This document shows, piece after piece, positions 35,843 to 46,990 of a DNA stretch of 64,000 bases. The notes under the pieces were generated by a model. That model was not told the origin of the DNA. It was given only the letters and a program-made list of their open reading frames with translations, and ran no database searches. The DNA lies in contig NW_004451883.1 of NCBI RefSeq assembly GCF_000321225.1, positions 250,844-314,843 of the forward strand, read 5' to 3'. Each line of letters starts with the position of its first letter. Position 1 is the stretch's first letter. The DNA comes from Odobenus rosmarus divergens (taxonomy: Eukaryota > Chordata > Mammalia > Carnivora > Odobenidae). Made by a program: the position numbers and the translations under genes.

Positions 35843-36769
35843 AAATTTGTTAATGTATTCCCCACTTTCTGAGCCACAGACAAGTCCTGCGGCAGATGGA
35901 GCTCTCTACCTCCAGGATGGTCCATCATCGAAGACCACGTGCTTCCCTCTGCAGGATCTCAGCCCCGGGGTCTGACAAGGGCTCCAAGGTAGATTGGTGA
36001 CATGAGGCTGGAGGTCTGACTGTCCCCCGGAAGGCCCCCCACTAAAAAGGTGGAGACGGGGGGGGCAGGCCTGACCTCGGTGTGTGAAGACTGGCCTGAC
36101 CCCCCCCCCGTGTGTGGGCTGCTCGTGGACATTGACCCCCAGGCCCCCAGGAGGATCTGGCTGAACCAAGCAGCAACCAGGGCCAGGACAATGGGAGGAC
36201 CTTGTTTGTAGGGACCCTCCCTTGCCAGGTCTCAGCAGGCAGGCGTGCCACCCATCAAGATGGGTAAACAGGAGGGGTTCCTTCAAAGCAAAGGCAGGCA
36301 GAGGAAGCCGGGGCAGCCTGTGGGCGCCTCCCTACTGCCCTTGGGCCCTGTCAGGTTTCTCCCGTGGACAGAGGAAGTCCCTCCTTCCAAGTGGGCATCC
36401 TGAAGCCCAGATCACTTTAACCAGGCATGCGTGAACCCGACGGGCTGCCTGCCCCTCCTTTTGGGGGCAGGCAGCGTCCCTCTTGGAGATTCATACATAA
36501 CCTCAAGGGCACCCAGGGCCCCTCACTGGACCCCAGCATCACAGCAGGTGCCACCATCCTCTGAACCCTGTCTGGGCAGCGGTGGCCACTGAGGGGCCGT
36601 CTGGGCAGCGGTGGCCACTGAGGGGCCCTCTGGCAGGCCTGCTGGCTGCCAGGACCCGTGCAGCCTCTCCTGAGCCCCCCTCCCACAACCGGACGAGACA
36701 CATTCCTCCTGCCTGCCTGGAGACATTCCCGCATTGGAACGTGTTCTGAAACGCCGAGATTAGGGTCTC
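35843..36769. other. GC-rich single-copy DNA, no gene seen
   Basis: No exon or RNA gene seen. A 29-base direct duplication at 36571-36628 is listed separately. Confidence 0.45.
36571..36628. repeat. tandem duplication, 29 bp x 2
   Basis: The unit starting 'tctgggcagcggtggccact' and ending 'gaggggccg' (second copy 'gaggggccc') is present twice in direct tandem, differing only at its last base. This indicates a recent local duplication. Confidence 0.95.
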
Positions 36770-37145
36770 GGTGGTTGTTTTTCTCCATGGCATCTCTCGA
36801 GTGCTATTATTTTAAATATGTTTAAAATATTAAAGACGATGGCACGTCTTCTCAGGCTTTCCAAGCCGAGATTGTTGGAGGGGTTTCGGGCCATTTTAAG
36901 AGCGTGAGGGACACTGAGGTCCAAGTCAGTCCCCAGCAACGTGGGCCGCAAACGCTCAAGCCTTTGTAGCAGGAGGAGAACGTTTGGCAAACTGGCATTA
37001 AAATTCTCAAAACAAACTTATTAGTTAATGCGGCCTGTCACCATGACAACCAAACAGCACAAAAACAAACCATTAGCACACGGATTTACGACTGTGGAAG
37101 GTTTAGCTAATACCATTCCAGAGGTATATTATTTTCCACTTTCAG
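36770..37145. promoter_or_regulatory. candidate conserved non-coding element
   Basis: Repeat-free AT-richer island within GC-rich surroundings. It has 'ggcattaaaattctc', 'cttattagttaatgcgg', 'aaaccattagcacacgg' and 'gtttagctaataccattcc', all homeobox-like cores, as well as 'tttaaatatgtttaaaata'. The abrupt composition change and the lack of any repeat match suggest an enhancer-like element. This is an inference from one genome only. Confidence 0.35.
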
Positions 37146-38004
37146 TTATAATAATAAAAAAAAAAAAACAACCCTAATTTAAAATCCAGCATGAGAGCAC
37201 AATCCGGCACAAACATCCCCACACAGACGAGAAGCCCCAAGCGCGGGCAGGCCCACAGGTCCGCGTGCGGGCGCAGCGGCTGGACCGGCACGGTCCCCGC
37301 AGACGCTCGGGCGGCAGAGCAGACTTCTGGGCCCCACAGCAAAGGCTACGCAGGTGCGGCAAGTGCACAGGTGTGTTCGCTGCTTGACAAAGTGGCTCAG
37401 AGGGATCGGTTATAACCAAGAGTCCCCGCTTTGGATCCGGTCCTGGTGTCGGTACAGCCGCCCAGTGTCAGGACCTCTTTGCAACCCCATCCCCAGAAGC
37501 ACGTGGACACGGGACAGATGCCAACAAAGTGAATTAACTTATGGTTATGGCATCCCAGTAAATAGCCCCAAGTGCTGGGGTGGTTTCCGGGGATGCCATA
37601 TGGGGAAGTCACTGGGGCCCTAAGGAAAATGAAAGGATCGAGAGGGTGGGGGTCTGACCATGTTCACCTTGGAGAGGCTCCGTGGAGGGACACAGAAGCT
37701 CACGCAGGCGGGTTTTAGAGGCACCAGGGATGGCTTTTGCCCCAGCCGAGGACACGCCCACCGGGGCCCAGGGCAACGGGAGTGAGGAGCAACGTGACAT
37801 CAGTGATGAGGATGCATCTGGGCCCCACCCCTCTTTGATTTCCAGGCTTTGCTGTGAAGGTACAGAGCATGCACAATAGCGTATTGTGTTCAAGGGGAGG
37901 AAAACACACGTGTCAATATTTTTACAAGCCTGCGTCTAACAGAGGGCTTATGAAACATGAATACTTACAATGGAACGTAACACGAAGGACTGCCAGCCCC
38001 CACA
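37146..38004. other. GC-rich single-copy DNA, no gene seen
   Basis: Contains a short CpG-rich patch at 37195-37325 that is too small for a standard CpG island. No exon recognised. Confidence 0.45.
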
Positions 38005-38140
38005 TGAAGTATTTTACAAGCATGAGCTCACGCGGTCTGCCAGCTATCACGGGGTAAGGGCTCTCATTATCCCCAAAGCGAGGGTAAGGGAGGTGAAGAG
38101 CACGATCCTCGGTCACAGGGCTGCTGAGGGTGGGCTGGTG
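38005..38140 (-). repeat. MIR SINE, antisense
   Basis: 'tattttacaagcatgagctc', 'gggctctcattatccccaaa', 'ggtaagggaggtgaagagca' and 'cggtcacagggctgctga' parallel antisense MIR ('tttacatgcattatctca...tattatccccattttacagatga...aaggtcacacagcta'). Confidence 0.65.
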
Positions 38141-38920
38141 TTTGAGGCTTTGCCTTCAATGCTGAAGCCTGAGCTCTGACCTGGAGGAGTGGACACGGGG
38201 GACACAGGAGAGGGCCGCACATCTGCCCAGCGCTCCAACCCTCCCTGGGAGAGCCTCAGGTAGACCGGGAGCTCCAGAGCCCGTCCACACATCAGGGCCT
38301 GGGATAATCCAGGTGATGCTCAAGCAGCAGATTCTTAGCCAGCTGGAACAGATGGGCCAGCCCCTTTCTGCCTCCCTCCAGCAAGCCCAAGGTCCAGAAA
38401 CCCATGCTGCCCATTCTAACCAGCACCTCTGGATCTGTGGCCTAATAGGGCCAGGAGAGTGCAGGGTAGGGCTGCCTGTCCCAAGGGTCTTCCCTGGCAC
38501 AAGCAGGAGGGGCTGACATGGTCCCTGATTCCCATCATTCGTCCCTCCTCCTCTTCCTCCTCTGAGCTGAACAGCGGGCCACCCAAGGGCACTATTGGGC
38601 CAGGAAGGAGTGGCACTCAGCTTAGGACTCGGCCAGTCTGAGTGAGGGTGGAAAACAAAGCAGGAGCCCCACACACCCACCCACACCACTGTCTGAAAGG
38701 GAAGCAGCCAAAGCAGAAGCAGATAGGACCCTGGTGCCCTGGAGGCTGGGCTGACTTTCTGGACGGAGCCTGGGAGAGCAGGACAAACAGAAGACTCTGG
38801 AACAGAGCTCCTCTCCTGGGGATCCCCCCTCATTAGGAGCCCCCCAAAATTGCATTTGCATTCCCCCCAGCGGCCTGAAGGTATGAGTAGGGAAGGAAAG
38901 TATTGCTTAGGGGTAGATTA
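38141..38920. other. GC-rich single-copy DNA, no gene seen
   Basis: A MER5-like fragment may lie near 38290-38345 ('ccaggtgatgctcaagcagc'), too short to call. A 225-codon antisense frame (38156-38833) shows no domain. Confidence 0.4.
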
Positions 38921-39143
38921 GGGGAGCACTGGGGATGGGGAAGGGAAGGGAGCACTGGGGATGAGTAGGGGAGAGGAGCATTGGGGATGGGGATGGACAG
39001 GGGAGCACTGGGGAGGGGGAGAGGAGGGGAGTGTTGGGGATGGGCAAGGGAGTATTGGGGATGAGGAGAGGGAGGGGAGCACTGGAGATGAGTAGTGGGG
39101 GAGTGTTGGGGATGGGGAGGGGAGGAGCTGGGAGCGCTGGGTC
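38921..39143. repeat. G-rich minisatellite, 'ggggagcactggggatgggg' units
   Basis: Eight to nine imperfect units of about 23-30 bases built on 'gggagcactggggatg' or 'gggagtgttggggatg' with intervening 'aggggagagg'. Dense G runs on the plus strand make quadruplex formation plausible. Confidence 0.93.
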
Positions 39144-39354
39144 CATCCTTCATTGGTAATCTGTCAAGCACCTGCACAGGAACCCTGGGAAAGGAAAACA
39201 CTGGGGTTATTGGTGGATGAAGAGGGGCACTGTGGGTGAGAACCTGGATAAAGCCAACAGTGAAGGCTGGAGGGCCTGAGAGATCTTGAGAAATGGATGG
39301 ATGAGACCATGTACGTTATTTTATTGGAGAGCATTATTTAAAGTCACCTTTCTT

Positions 39355-39575
39355 GGGGCGCCTGGGTGGCTCAGTTGGTTAAGCCACTGCCTTCAGCTCC
39401 GGTCATGATTCCAGAGTCCTGGGATCGAGCCCCGCATCGGGCTCCTTGCTCTGCGGTGAGCCTGCTTCTCCCTCTCCCTCTGCCTGCCATTCCCCCTGCT
39501 TGTGATCTTTCTCTCTTTCACTATCTCTCTCTCTGTGTCAAATAAATAAATAAAATCTTTAAAAAATAAATAAAT
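39355..39575 (+). mobile_element. Can-SINE with perfect TSD
   Basis: 'ggggcgcctgggtggctcag', 'ttggttaagccactgcc', 'ggtcatgattccagagtcct', 'cgagccccgcatcgggctcc', a CT-rich run, and a tail of 'aataaataaataaaatcttt' plus a second AAATA run. TSD 'aaagtcacctttctt' at 39340-39354 and 39576-39590. Confidence 0.97.
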
Positions 39576-39590
39576 AAAGTCACCTTTCTT

Positions 39591-40440
39591 AGAGGAACAA
39601 CACCCAACTTCTGCTGGCAGGTGGCCTCTCCCCTACCCGCCCTACAAGGCTTTGTTCTGTCAAAGAGTAAATGGTTATTCATAGATCATAGAGTAATTTT
39701 AAATGTATGAAAGAATGGAATTAGCCATAAAGTAGACCAGTTGTGGTCAAGAGCAATTATCCAAGAATAATTCCACTCCATTTTCTCAGGACTCACGACG
39801 ACATGCAAACTACTGGATTTTTTCCAGTTCAAAATTAGTATTACTGGTAGAAATAACACAAAATAAAGCCAATAAAGACTGGGACCGCACACAGTGAAAG
39901 TTGTTACTGAGGAAAAAATGGAACGAAACATCATTGTTAACATTGAAAACTATGAAATTAAACCAGGAAAGAAGAGAGTTGGTGGAAGTAATCAAACGAA
40001 AATAAAGTAACAGACATAAAAATACATGTTAAGTTTGTTAAGGATTTAGATTGACAGAGGAACAAAAAATTCTTAACAAAATTTAGATCTGTGCAAATTA
40101 TCCAACAAATTGGGCTTTGTAGAGGTAACGGCTACAAAAGAAAACTCATTAGCGCAGAAGATACAATCACGGAACTCAGACATGGGTAAAACACACAAAC
40201 AAAAACAAAAAAATGCCACAAAAATGGATGAGTCAGATCATTACTGAGAAATAAAAATGGAAACAATTTGGTTAACAGCGCTGTGTAAAAAATTGATCCA
40301 AGAATTAAACTGGTTTAATGGAATTAGCTGCAGAAAATACTTCCTTGATAAATGTCAACAGCTATTGGTTTAATTCTGATTAATATGATGGTTCATGAAA
40401 TTTGGAGTAAAAACTCTCAGCGTGAAAATGTCTGCTGGGT
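39591..40440. promoter_or_regulatory. AT-rich repeat-free stretch, possible conserved element(s)
   Basis: About 800 bases of AT-rich sequence without a recognisable repeat. Homeobox-like words include 'gagtaattttaaatg', 'gaattagccat', 'gagcaattatccaag', 'gaattagctgcag' and 'ctgattaatatgatgg'. No reading frame of note. Confidence 0.25.
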
Positions 40441-41321
40441 CGAAATGGTGATGCCCAGACAGCCTACCTCCAGAGGGCCCTTCTCGGGTGTGACTGGCCA
40501 TGCCGACCCGTCCCCCACAGCCAGCGACCAGTCTGACGCAGCCTCTCACAGCCCTTGCAGGGACGTAATATTTGGACTCTGCAAGAAAGACAGTCCTCTT
40601 TCTTCTAGATCACAAGCCATGAGAATCCAGGCGTAGGGCTTCAGGTGGCCACCTTGGCAGCCAGGTGGAGACACCTGTTTGAAGAACAACATCAATCCAA
40701 ATTGAGTAAGAGGAAGGGAAGAAGTCAGGAGAGGAGTGGAAATAGAGAAAGAACTGACTGCCTGCCCTGACCCCTGGCTCCAGCTAGGCCTGAAGCCATC
40801 AGTGTCTGCATTTGCCAGTAGGTGAGCCAATCCTTTAAAGCGGGCTCTCCATCAGCTGTGACCCAATGAGCCTGCAGAGTATAAGAATTGACCTCTCAAT
40901 CAGGTCACAAAGCAGGTGTCAGAGAGTAAAGGAATGAGTGAGCCAGAAGGCTTGAGGTTGTGGTACAAGACTACAGAGATTAAAATTTCAGAGATAGAGT
41001 CGTTCTGGGTGATACCAAGATACTCCTCATCGTCATGGGTATGTCTGGTTAAATAATGGTGAGGCTCAATGATTCTGAGAAAGCAAAGGGATCTGAAGCT
41101 AGACGGGTGGATAAGTGACCCACTTAGGCTTCAGAATCATGCAGAATGGTGTCTGTGTTTGGGAAGTTCCTCAGGAAGGGGGGTGGGGTTGGTCAGGAGG
41201 TCTGTAGATGACCGCAAGCAGGGGTAAAGGGTAGCACACTTGGATGACATGCGCCTCAAAACCAAGGAAGTCCACAGCATGGGGCTGATTGTCAAGAGTT
41301 TCATAAAATTCAGGTTCACCT
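40441..41321. other. single-copy DNA, no gene seen
   Basis: No exon, RNA gene or named repeat recognised. Confidence 0.4.
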
Positions 41322-41728
41322 ACTTATGAGGGTTGAATTTTACCCCCAACCCCCAAATTCATACTTGGAAGTCTTAGCTCCCAGGACCTTGGAATGTGAC
41401 TTTACTTGGAAACAAGGCCATTGCAGACGGTATGAGTTAAGATGAGTTCACCTTGGAGTGGGGTGAGCCTCTAATCCAATGGACCAGCGGTCTTACAAAC
41501 GGAGGGAATGTGGACACGAAGAGACCCCCCAGGAGAATGTGTGTGAAGGTGAGGATGGGGACGGTTGTCAGAGCCTGCTGGGACGAGCAGGCTAGGGGAA
41601 GCATCGCACGCTCTTCCTCATCGCCCTCAGGAGCCAGCCCCACGGGCACCTGGATCTTGGATGTCTGGCCCCTGAGAATACATTTCTGTGGTTTTGTGAC
41701 ACTTGGCTACGGTGGCCCCAGGAAACAG
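41322..41728 (+). mobile_element. MLT1 LTR (ERVL-MaLR)
   Basis: 'ttatgagggttgaattttac' then 'cccaaattcatacttggaag', 'ggaatgtgactttacttgga', 'gttaagatgagttcaccttg', 'gagcctctaatccaatggac', 'cttggatgtctggcccctga' and a diverged 'tttctgtggttttgtgac' reproduce the MLT1 LTR from start to end. Solo LTR. Confidence 0.82.
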
Positions 41729-41759
41729 ACACTGGCCCACCCGAGGGATTCTCCCAGGA

Positions 41760-42205
41760 GAGATGAGCGTGTGTCCACACAAAGATACTTGGGCGAAAGT
41801 TCATACCCACCCCACGTTGGGAACAGGCCAAATGTCCTTAAACAAATGCATAGACCAGCAAATCGTATGTTCACGCAGTGGACTACCACCCACCGATGAG
41901 AAGGAGCAGGTCACTGAGACACAGGCCGTGCAGGAATCTCAACAATCCGCTCTGAGCGAGAGGCCAGAACACAAGGAGAGGTGCTATAGGGTCCCGACTG
42001 AGTGAAGGTCCGTACTGCAAACTGACCTGCGGGGATAGAGGTGGACGGGGTGGGGCGTGACAAAGCGGCAGGTGGCACTTTTGGGGTGATGGGGATGTTC
42101 TGAGTCTTGATGGGGGGGTGATAGGTAAGCGTATACATTTGTCAAGACTCATCAAACTTACTCTACATAATGTATTCCTCCATAAAGTGGATTTAGATGA
42201 TTAAA
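41760..42205 (+). mobile_element. old L1M LINE 3' end
   Basis: 'gtgtccacacaaagatactt', 'ggccaaatgtccttaaacaa', 'ttcacgcagtggactaccac', 'aggaatctcaacaatc', 'ggcacttttggggtgatggg' and 'tacatttgtcaagactcatc' match the L1M ORF2 C-terminal and 3' UTR region in order. A large part of the C-terminal reading frame is scrambled. Confidence 0.82.
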
Positions 42206-43509
42206 ACTAGAGCTGAAACAAGGGAGGGTGCGTGGTGTGGAGGCTGACCCCGTTTCTCGGCCCAGATCTGGTGGGGGCAGCGGGGAGAACCGGTCGGAGC
42301 TGAGGGTGACAGGGAGTGTTCACCAGGAGACACGGTTTCTGGGGTCTTTCCCTCTCTCACGCACGCAGTAATTATCTAGGGAGTGCCAGCCCGAGGCCAG
42401 GCAGTTGCCTCAGCACAAAAATGTGTGTATGCAGTGAACGAACGGGCATCTGACAATCCAGGTGGACGATGGAGAGGAACACGTGTCCAATATGCCAAAC
42501 TGTGCTCAGGTCAGGGAAGAAAGTCCAACGGCACGGGAAGGGGGCAGTGAGGGGCCGCTGGTGTCGCTGGGGTCCCCGGGGGAGGCTCTCCCATGAGGCA
42601 GGATTGGAGATGCCCCAGGCGCGGAGGCGGGTGCTGCAAGGGCAGGTGGCAGAAGCAAAGCCCGTGGAGGGGACAGGGGCCCATGTGGTGGCCGTCTAAG
42701 GACCAGCAGGGACTTGGTGGCATTCAGTCTTAGGGGCGCTCTGGCCAGAGCTGGGGCAGTAGCTGTGGGGTGAGGAAGGGAGCCCAGGAGGCCGTTGCTG
42801 TGACCCCGTGGGAGAGGATGATGGCTGGGCACCACGGGGCAAGGGAGCCGTGCGGTTGCTCGGGGCCCCAAGCTCCGAGTTAATGTTCTGTGGTCATTGT
42901 CTCAAAGTTCTTAACAACGTGATGTTGGGCTTTGTGTTTTGCAGGTGAAGTCTGATGGGGCACAGGAGCCTCGCTGGGGCACTGTCCAGCTCCCCACTCC
43001 TGCCTTCCTGACCCTGTTTCTCAGCCCTGTCACGCCCCGGCCCGGCATCTTGGGTTCCCAGGGTGGCCTGAGGTGGTTGACCCACTCCCTGGCACCTGTC
43101 GGGATGAGAGGGCGTGGGAAGGGGAGACTGACAACCTGCTGGGATGGGGGCGGGGAAGAAGCAGAGGCAGGTGGGGGAGGAAGGGGACAAGGGAGCCCTG
43201 GACCCACAGGGCAGGACTCAGTCCATCACCATGAACCCTTTCGCGTGTGCCCCTCTGGTGGGCTCCTGCCCCACCCCTCCTGGGGATACTCTGTGTGCTG
43301 CCCATGCCCCCAGAACCCTTCGAGGCCTCCAGCTCACACACCTCTATTTACAGAACAAAACCCAAGCCTCCACCCTCAGTCTCGGAAGCCCCAGCCTGCC
43401 CCTGGCCTCCTCTTTGGTTGCTGCCCACGCGGCCCCGCCCTCCCTGGCACTCTCCTTGCAAGAGTTGGCTCCCGTGGGTCCCTGCAGCTCTAGACAAACG
43501 ACTCAGGGG
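42206..43509. other. GC-rich single-copy DNA, no gene seen
   Basis: No exon recognised. A diverged L2 piece is listed at 42480-42835. Confidence 0.4.
42480..42835 (-). mobile_element. L2-like LINE fragment, antisense, weak
   Basis: 'gagcccaggaggccgttgct' followed by 'gtgaccccgtgggagaggat' and 'gatggctggg' resembles the antisense L2 text 'accagttaggaggctattgcagtaatccaggcgagagatgatgg'. The left part is less certain. Confidence 0.45.
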
Positions 43510-43612
43510 CTCTGAGATGGCAGTTTCCTCAGTGAAACAGCGAGCAGGGGACGAGCTGAGGTCAGTTATATAAGGCGTCAGGGAGCGCCACTGCCCAGGC
43601 ACACGCCCACCA
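43510..43612 (+). repeat. MIR SINE, 3' half (source of a TATA-like word)
   Basis: 'ggcagtttcctcagtgaaac', 'gaggtcagttatataaggcg' and 'gccactgcccaggcacacgc' follow MIR ('ctcagtttcctcatctgtaaaa', 'gagttaatatatgtaaagcgc', 'cagtgcctggcaca'). The 'tatataag' word is therefore explained by MIR and is weak evidence for a promoter. Confidence 0.65.
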
Positions 43613-44715
43613 TCCCACCGCCACGCCCCACCCAGTATGCACTTGTCCCCCACCTGCCCCCGCCCCCGCTTTGGTCCCGCCCTCGGAGGTTTCCTGCTGG
43701 GCATGGCCAAGCTGCAGGATCTGGGCACACACAAGGCCAGACCTCAGGAAGCTGAAAGGGGTTCAGATCTCTCCCTCCCCCACCAGGCGCATCCCCCTCA
43801 GGCTCTCAAGCTCCCTCCAGGCTCCCCCGTCCTCCTTGGTCTGCACTGTCTGGGAGGCCTGGGTCCCTTGTCCTCCTTCCCATGCCCCCCACCCCAGAAA
43901 GCCAGACCAGGATGGAGAAAGTAAGCACTCACAGACAACCCACGCTCAGGGACACTTGTATGCTTTATTTTATTTTAGAACCTGAGCATACTTCATTTCT
44001 GGCAGGATTGCCCAGATAATTCATCACTCAAGACAACTCTCATTTTCATTTAGCCAGAAATGAAAGGTGTCCCCAAGTCACTGGCTGTAAAATTGGACTA
44101 AAGTCGCGTGGGGTGAAGGGAGAGGAGGCAGTTGGTGCTGTTTTGCTTCTCCGTGACTGGTAGACTGCTGGCAAACTTCTCCTTCCTTAAGAACTCTCCC
44201 TTTTCATGCCGGAGAAAACCCAGGGATGAGAAATGTGTTCCTTTAGGAAAAAGTGGTGCGGATGGAGCAGAGCACGCTGTTTTTACTAAGAGCCTGAAAC
44301 CCGAGCTGGTCAGCTCGCCTCCCTCCCTGAGTCCCCGATCTCTGGCTGCTTTTGAAAAATAACTGCCATCTATCCACTGGCACTCTGCAGCGCGTCCCCC
44401 CTGCGGAGCGCGAGCTGTGCCCACGGTGGAAGGAGGCTGCTCTGGCCCTGCCCGTCCTGCTCACGGGTGAACCTGGAAGATCCAGGCTGGGGAGTCAGCG
44501 GTGCTACGGGGACCCCAAGGTATTGCTGACCCCCAGGATGTAATCCTTGGGGTGACGTGAGGTCCTGGCAGAGGGGTGACAAAACCCCTTTCTGCCAACC
44601 ACAGGCTACGTGAGTGTGTTTGCTGGAGGAGACCAGGCTGCACGGCCAGGTAGCCCCAGGCCTGAACCAGTCCCATTCTCGCGAACTCACAGCGAGGGGT
44701 GGCTCCAGGTCTGGG
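43613..44715. other. GC-rich to mixed single-copy DNA, no gene seen
   Basis: No exon recognised. 43960-44100 is AT-richer and may be an old repeat remnant. Confidence 0.4.
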
Positions 44716-44730
44716 CCAGGAGGTGGCGCT
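44716..44730 (+). promoter_or_regulatory. CTCF-like core motif
   Basis: 'ccaggaggtggcgct' matches the 15-base CTCF core CCASYAGRKGGCRSY at 14 of 15 positions (mismatch at position 5). It lies 210 bases left of a triplicated ZNF143-like array. Binding is not shown by sequence alone. Confidence 0.45.
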
Positions 44731-44925
44731 CTGCCACACAGGGCCTCTGGGGCATCCAGCCCAGGGGCTCCTTCTGGAGCACGTGCTTCCAAGAGCACCC
44801 TGGGTTGCTGTCCCAGTCAGCAGGAAGGGAGAAAGCATACAGGTAGTGGGGTCTCCCTGGGCCAGGTCCGGAGGAATCCCACATAGCTCCCACACATTCC
44901 ATTGACCAGGACTTGGTGACATGGC

Positions 44926-45027
44926 AGTCCCTAACAGCACAGGTTGCTGGGAAGTGTAGTCCCTAACAGCATGGGCTGCTGGGAAGTGTAGTCCCTAACA
45001 GCATGGGCTACTGGGAAGTGTAGTCCA
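44926..45027 (-). promoter_or_regulatory. triplicated 32-bp unit with three ZNF143-like sites
   Basis: Three tandem 32-base units start at 44926, 44958 and 44990, each 'agtccctaacagcayrggyt' then 'rctgggaagtgt', followed by a partial fourth 'agtcc'. On the minus strand every copy contains 'actacacttcccag' (plus-strand positions 44947-44960, 44979-44992, 45011-45024). This is close to the SBS/ZNF143 motif 'ACTACAnYTCCCAG'. Copies 2 and 3 differ at one or two bases, so the duplication is recent or conserved. Confidence 0.55.
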
Positions 45028-46739
45028 GCTGTGAGTTGGGGCTGTAGGGCTGCCATCGTCACTTCCCCAGGGTGGAGCACCAGGCATGGGGAAGGGGGGA
45101 GGTCCCAGGAGCTCTATAAGGACCACATGAGAGAACCCAGGACACTCATCCTGGAAAAGGAAACTTGAGAGCATGTGCATCTTCAAGTATTTGAAAATCT
45201 GAAGCAGCTTGACTGTGTGCACGCAAATCCAAAGGGAAGTGGACAAAATGGGTGAGATGCACAGAGAGCTATTCTGAGTCTCCATAAGAAATAACAGCCA
45301 ACAGGCAGATTGTCCCAGAGTGGAGCTGGAATCTCGTGCTGTGGACAGACCCCACGGGCACCCAGCACCCAGGCCCACATGGCAGAACAGGAGCTTCCCC
45401 TTCCCTCCTTTTACAAAGCCCCTGTCAACGCATCCCTCTTGACTTTTCTTCATCCATTCTGGCCTGTCCTTCTCCACAACCCGAGAATCCCTGTTCCTTG
45501 CTCTCTGAGGAGAAGAGGCTGCAGGCCCGAGAGCTGCTTGCCCAGTGCCCGGGCCACGGCCGACTCTGTCTCAGCTCAGGCAGGCACGAGGGGGCAGGCA
45601 CTGAGGGCCACCTGCCCACCTTTAGAACAAACAAGAAAGAGTACAAAGCTGCGTTTGCAAGCCACTGTGAGCCAAAGAAAAGCACCACATATGTTATTAT
45701 AGGCACGTTTCTCCCCACGATGTTTGTGGATGTGAATCGGGAAGGCAGGCCAAGGGTCCGAGTGAGCGGATGCACCTGAGCCCACCAGGTGGGCACACAT
45801 GGCTGAGGGCAGGCTGAGGGGCAGGACTTGGGGTAGCACCTTCCGGGGGAAAGAGCCGAGCCCTCTCGGCAAAGACGAGGGCTGGTGCCGTCTCCTGCCA
45901 GGCTTTGCAGTTTCATGCTAAGTGGCAACGCTCAGATAGCGGCTTTCAGGCTGGACAAGACGCCCCTGGAGCTCATCAGCCTGGAGCCACCACGTGGCAG
46001 AGGTGGGGGGTAACAAAGCAGCCCCAGAGGGAGCCAGACACCCCATTCCCAGAGGAGCTCCGCCGCAGGGGTCCAGGCAGTCCTGGGCAGCCCCCTGCGC
46101 TCCCTGCGCCTACTTCCCCCTTCATCTCCCGAGGGAGTAGCTGCAATACCTCTCCACACCACCAGGGGCTGACCTCGGGGTCACGTCCCTGCAGGATGAT
46201 GACTCCCTTAGGATTATCAACCCTGTCCTTCACTCGAGGTCACTGTCCGCTCCGAGCAAGCCACGCCTAATTGTCGCCGCAAGAGCCATCGTGCGAATTC
46301 CAGGGTATGTCACTCCTTGGGTACATTTATCTTCAAAACCAACTCTAAAATCCCCTAATTCTATAGAAAATCACAGCAGCCCCCTCCCCAACCCCCAAAC
46401 AAATCCTGGAGGCTGGCTGCCTGCAGAGGGGTCACAGGAATCCTCCGGCCACGATGCGGACCCCCTCCGCAGCGAGGCCCCGTCCTCCCAGGCACCAGAC
46501 CTGAGTGCGCCTGGCAGGTCGTGCTGAGCAGCGCAGGTGCCGGGTAGCCAGGCTGCACTGCTGAGGCCGCGGGCCAGGTCTCGGCGTCCCAGAGCAGCTG
46601 GGGGACCCGCGCCCCCGCCCCCTCCCATGTCAGGCTGCCTTGGCCGCCAGAGCAGAACTGCTGGCCTCGTTCCTTTTCTCTTTCCCCGCACAGAACACAC
46701 ATCCCGGAGTGTGCTTTAATCCACAGATTCCAAAGGGCA
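45028..46739. other. GC-rich single-copy DNA, no gene seen
   Basis: A 'ctctataagg' word at 45111-45120 lies just downstream of the ZNF143-like array, but no exon follows that I can recognise. No named repeat was found. Confidence 0.4.
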
Positions 46740-46990
46740 ACAGGGCTGTTTATCCAGACCTCTGGCTCCTGAAACTATTGTTTCCTGTAGCCCAGCTTTC
46801 CAAACCATTTCCTATTTTCCTGCTGATACCGGGAAAATGTGAAATCTCCCCAAGGGCTGCGCATGCCTGCAGCCGGCAGACAGCTGGCTTAAAGCTGGGA
46901 AAGGCCGTTAGGGGGCCGATGGCCCACAGGAAGAGTGCGATGAGACACCGCCAGTCGTCAGCTCTTGCTGTTAATGCCTCCCCCCACACT
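46740..46990. promoter_or_regulatory. possible regulatory element
   Basis: Repeat-free stretch with clustered factor-like words: 'actattgtttcctg' (SOX then ETS), 'accatttcctattttcctg' (ETS-like), 'gacagctggc' (E-box) and 'ctgttaatgc' (homeobox). Composition differs from the GC-rich flanks. Evidence is motif density only. Confidence 0.25.

Noticed and set aside
37195..37325. CpG-rich patch as a CpG-island promoter
   Set aside because: About 130 bases, too short for the usual criteria, and no exon is visible nearby.
43564..43577. TATA-box-like 'tatataag' as a promoter
   Set aside because: It falls exactly where MIR has 'taatatatgtaaag', within an element that matches MIR on both sides.
45111..45120. 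'ctctataagg' as a TATA box driven by the ZNF143-like array
   Set aside because: One short word. No downstream exon or CpG island could be recognised, so not called as a promoter.
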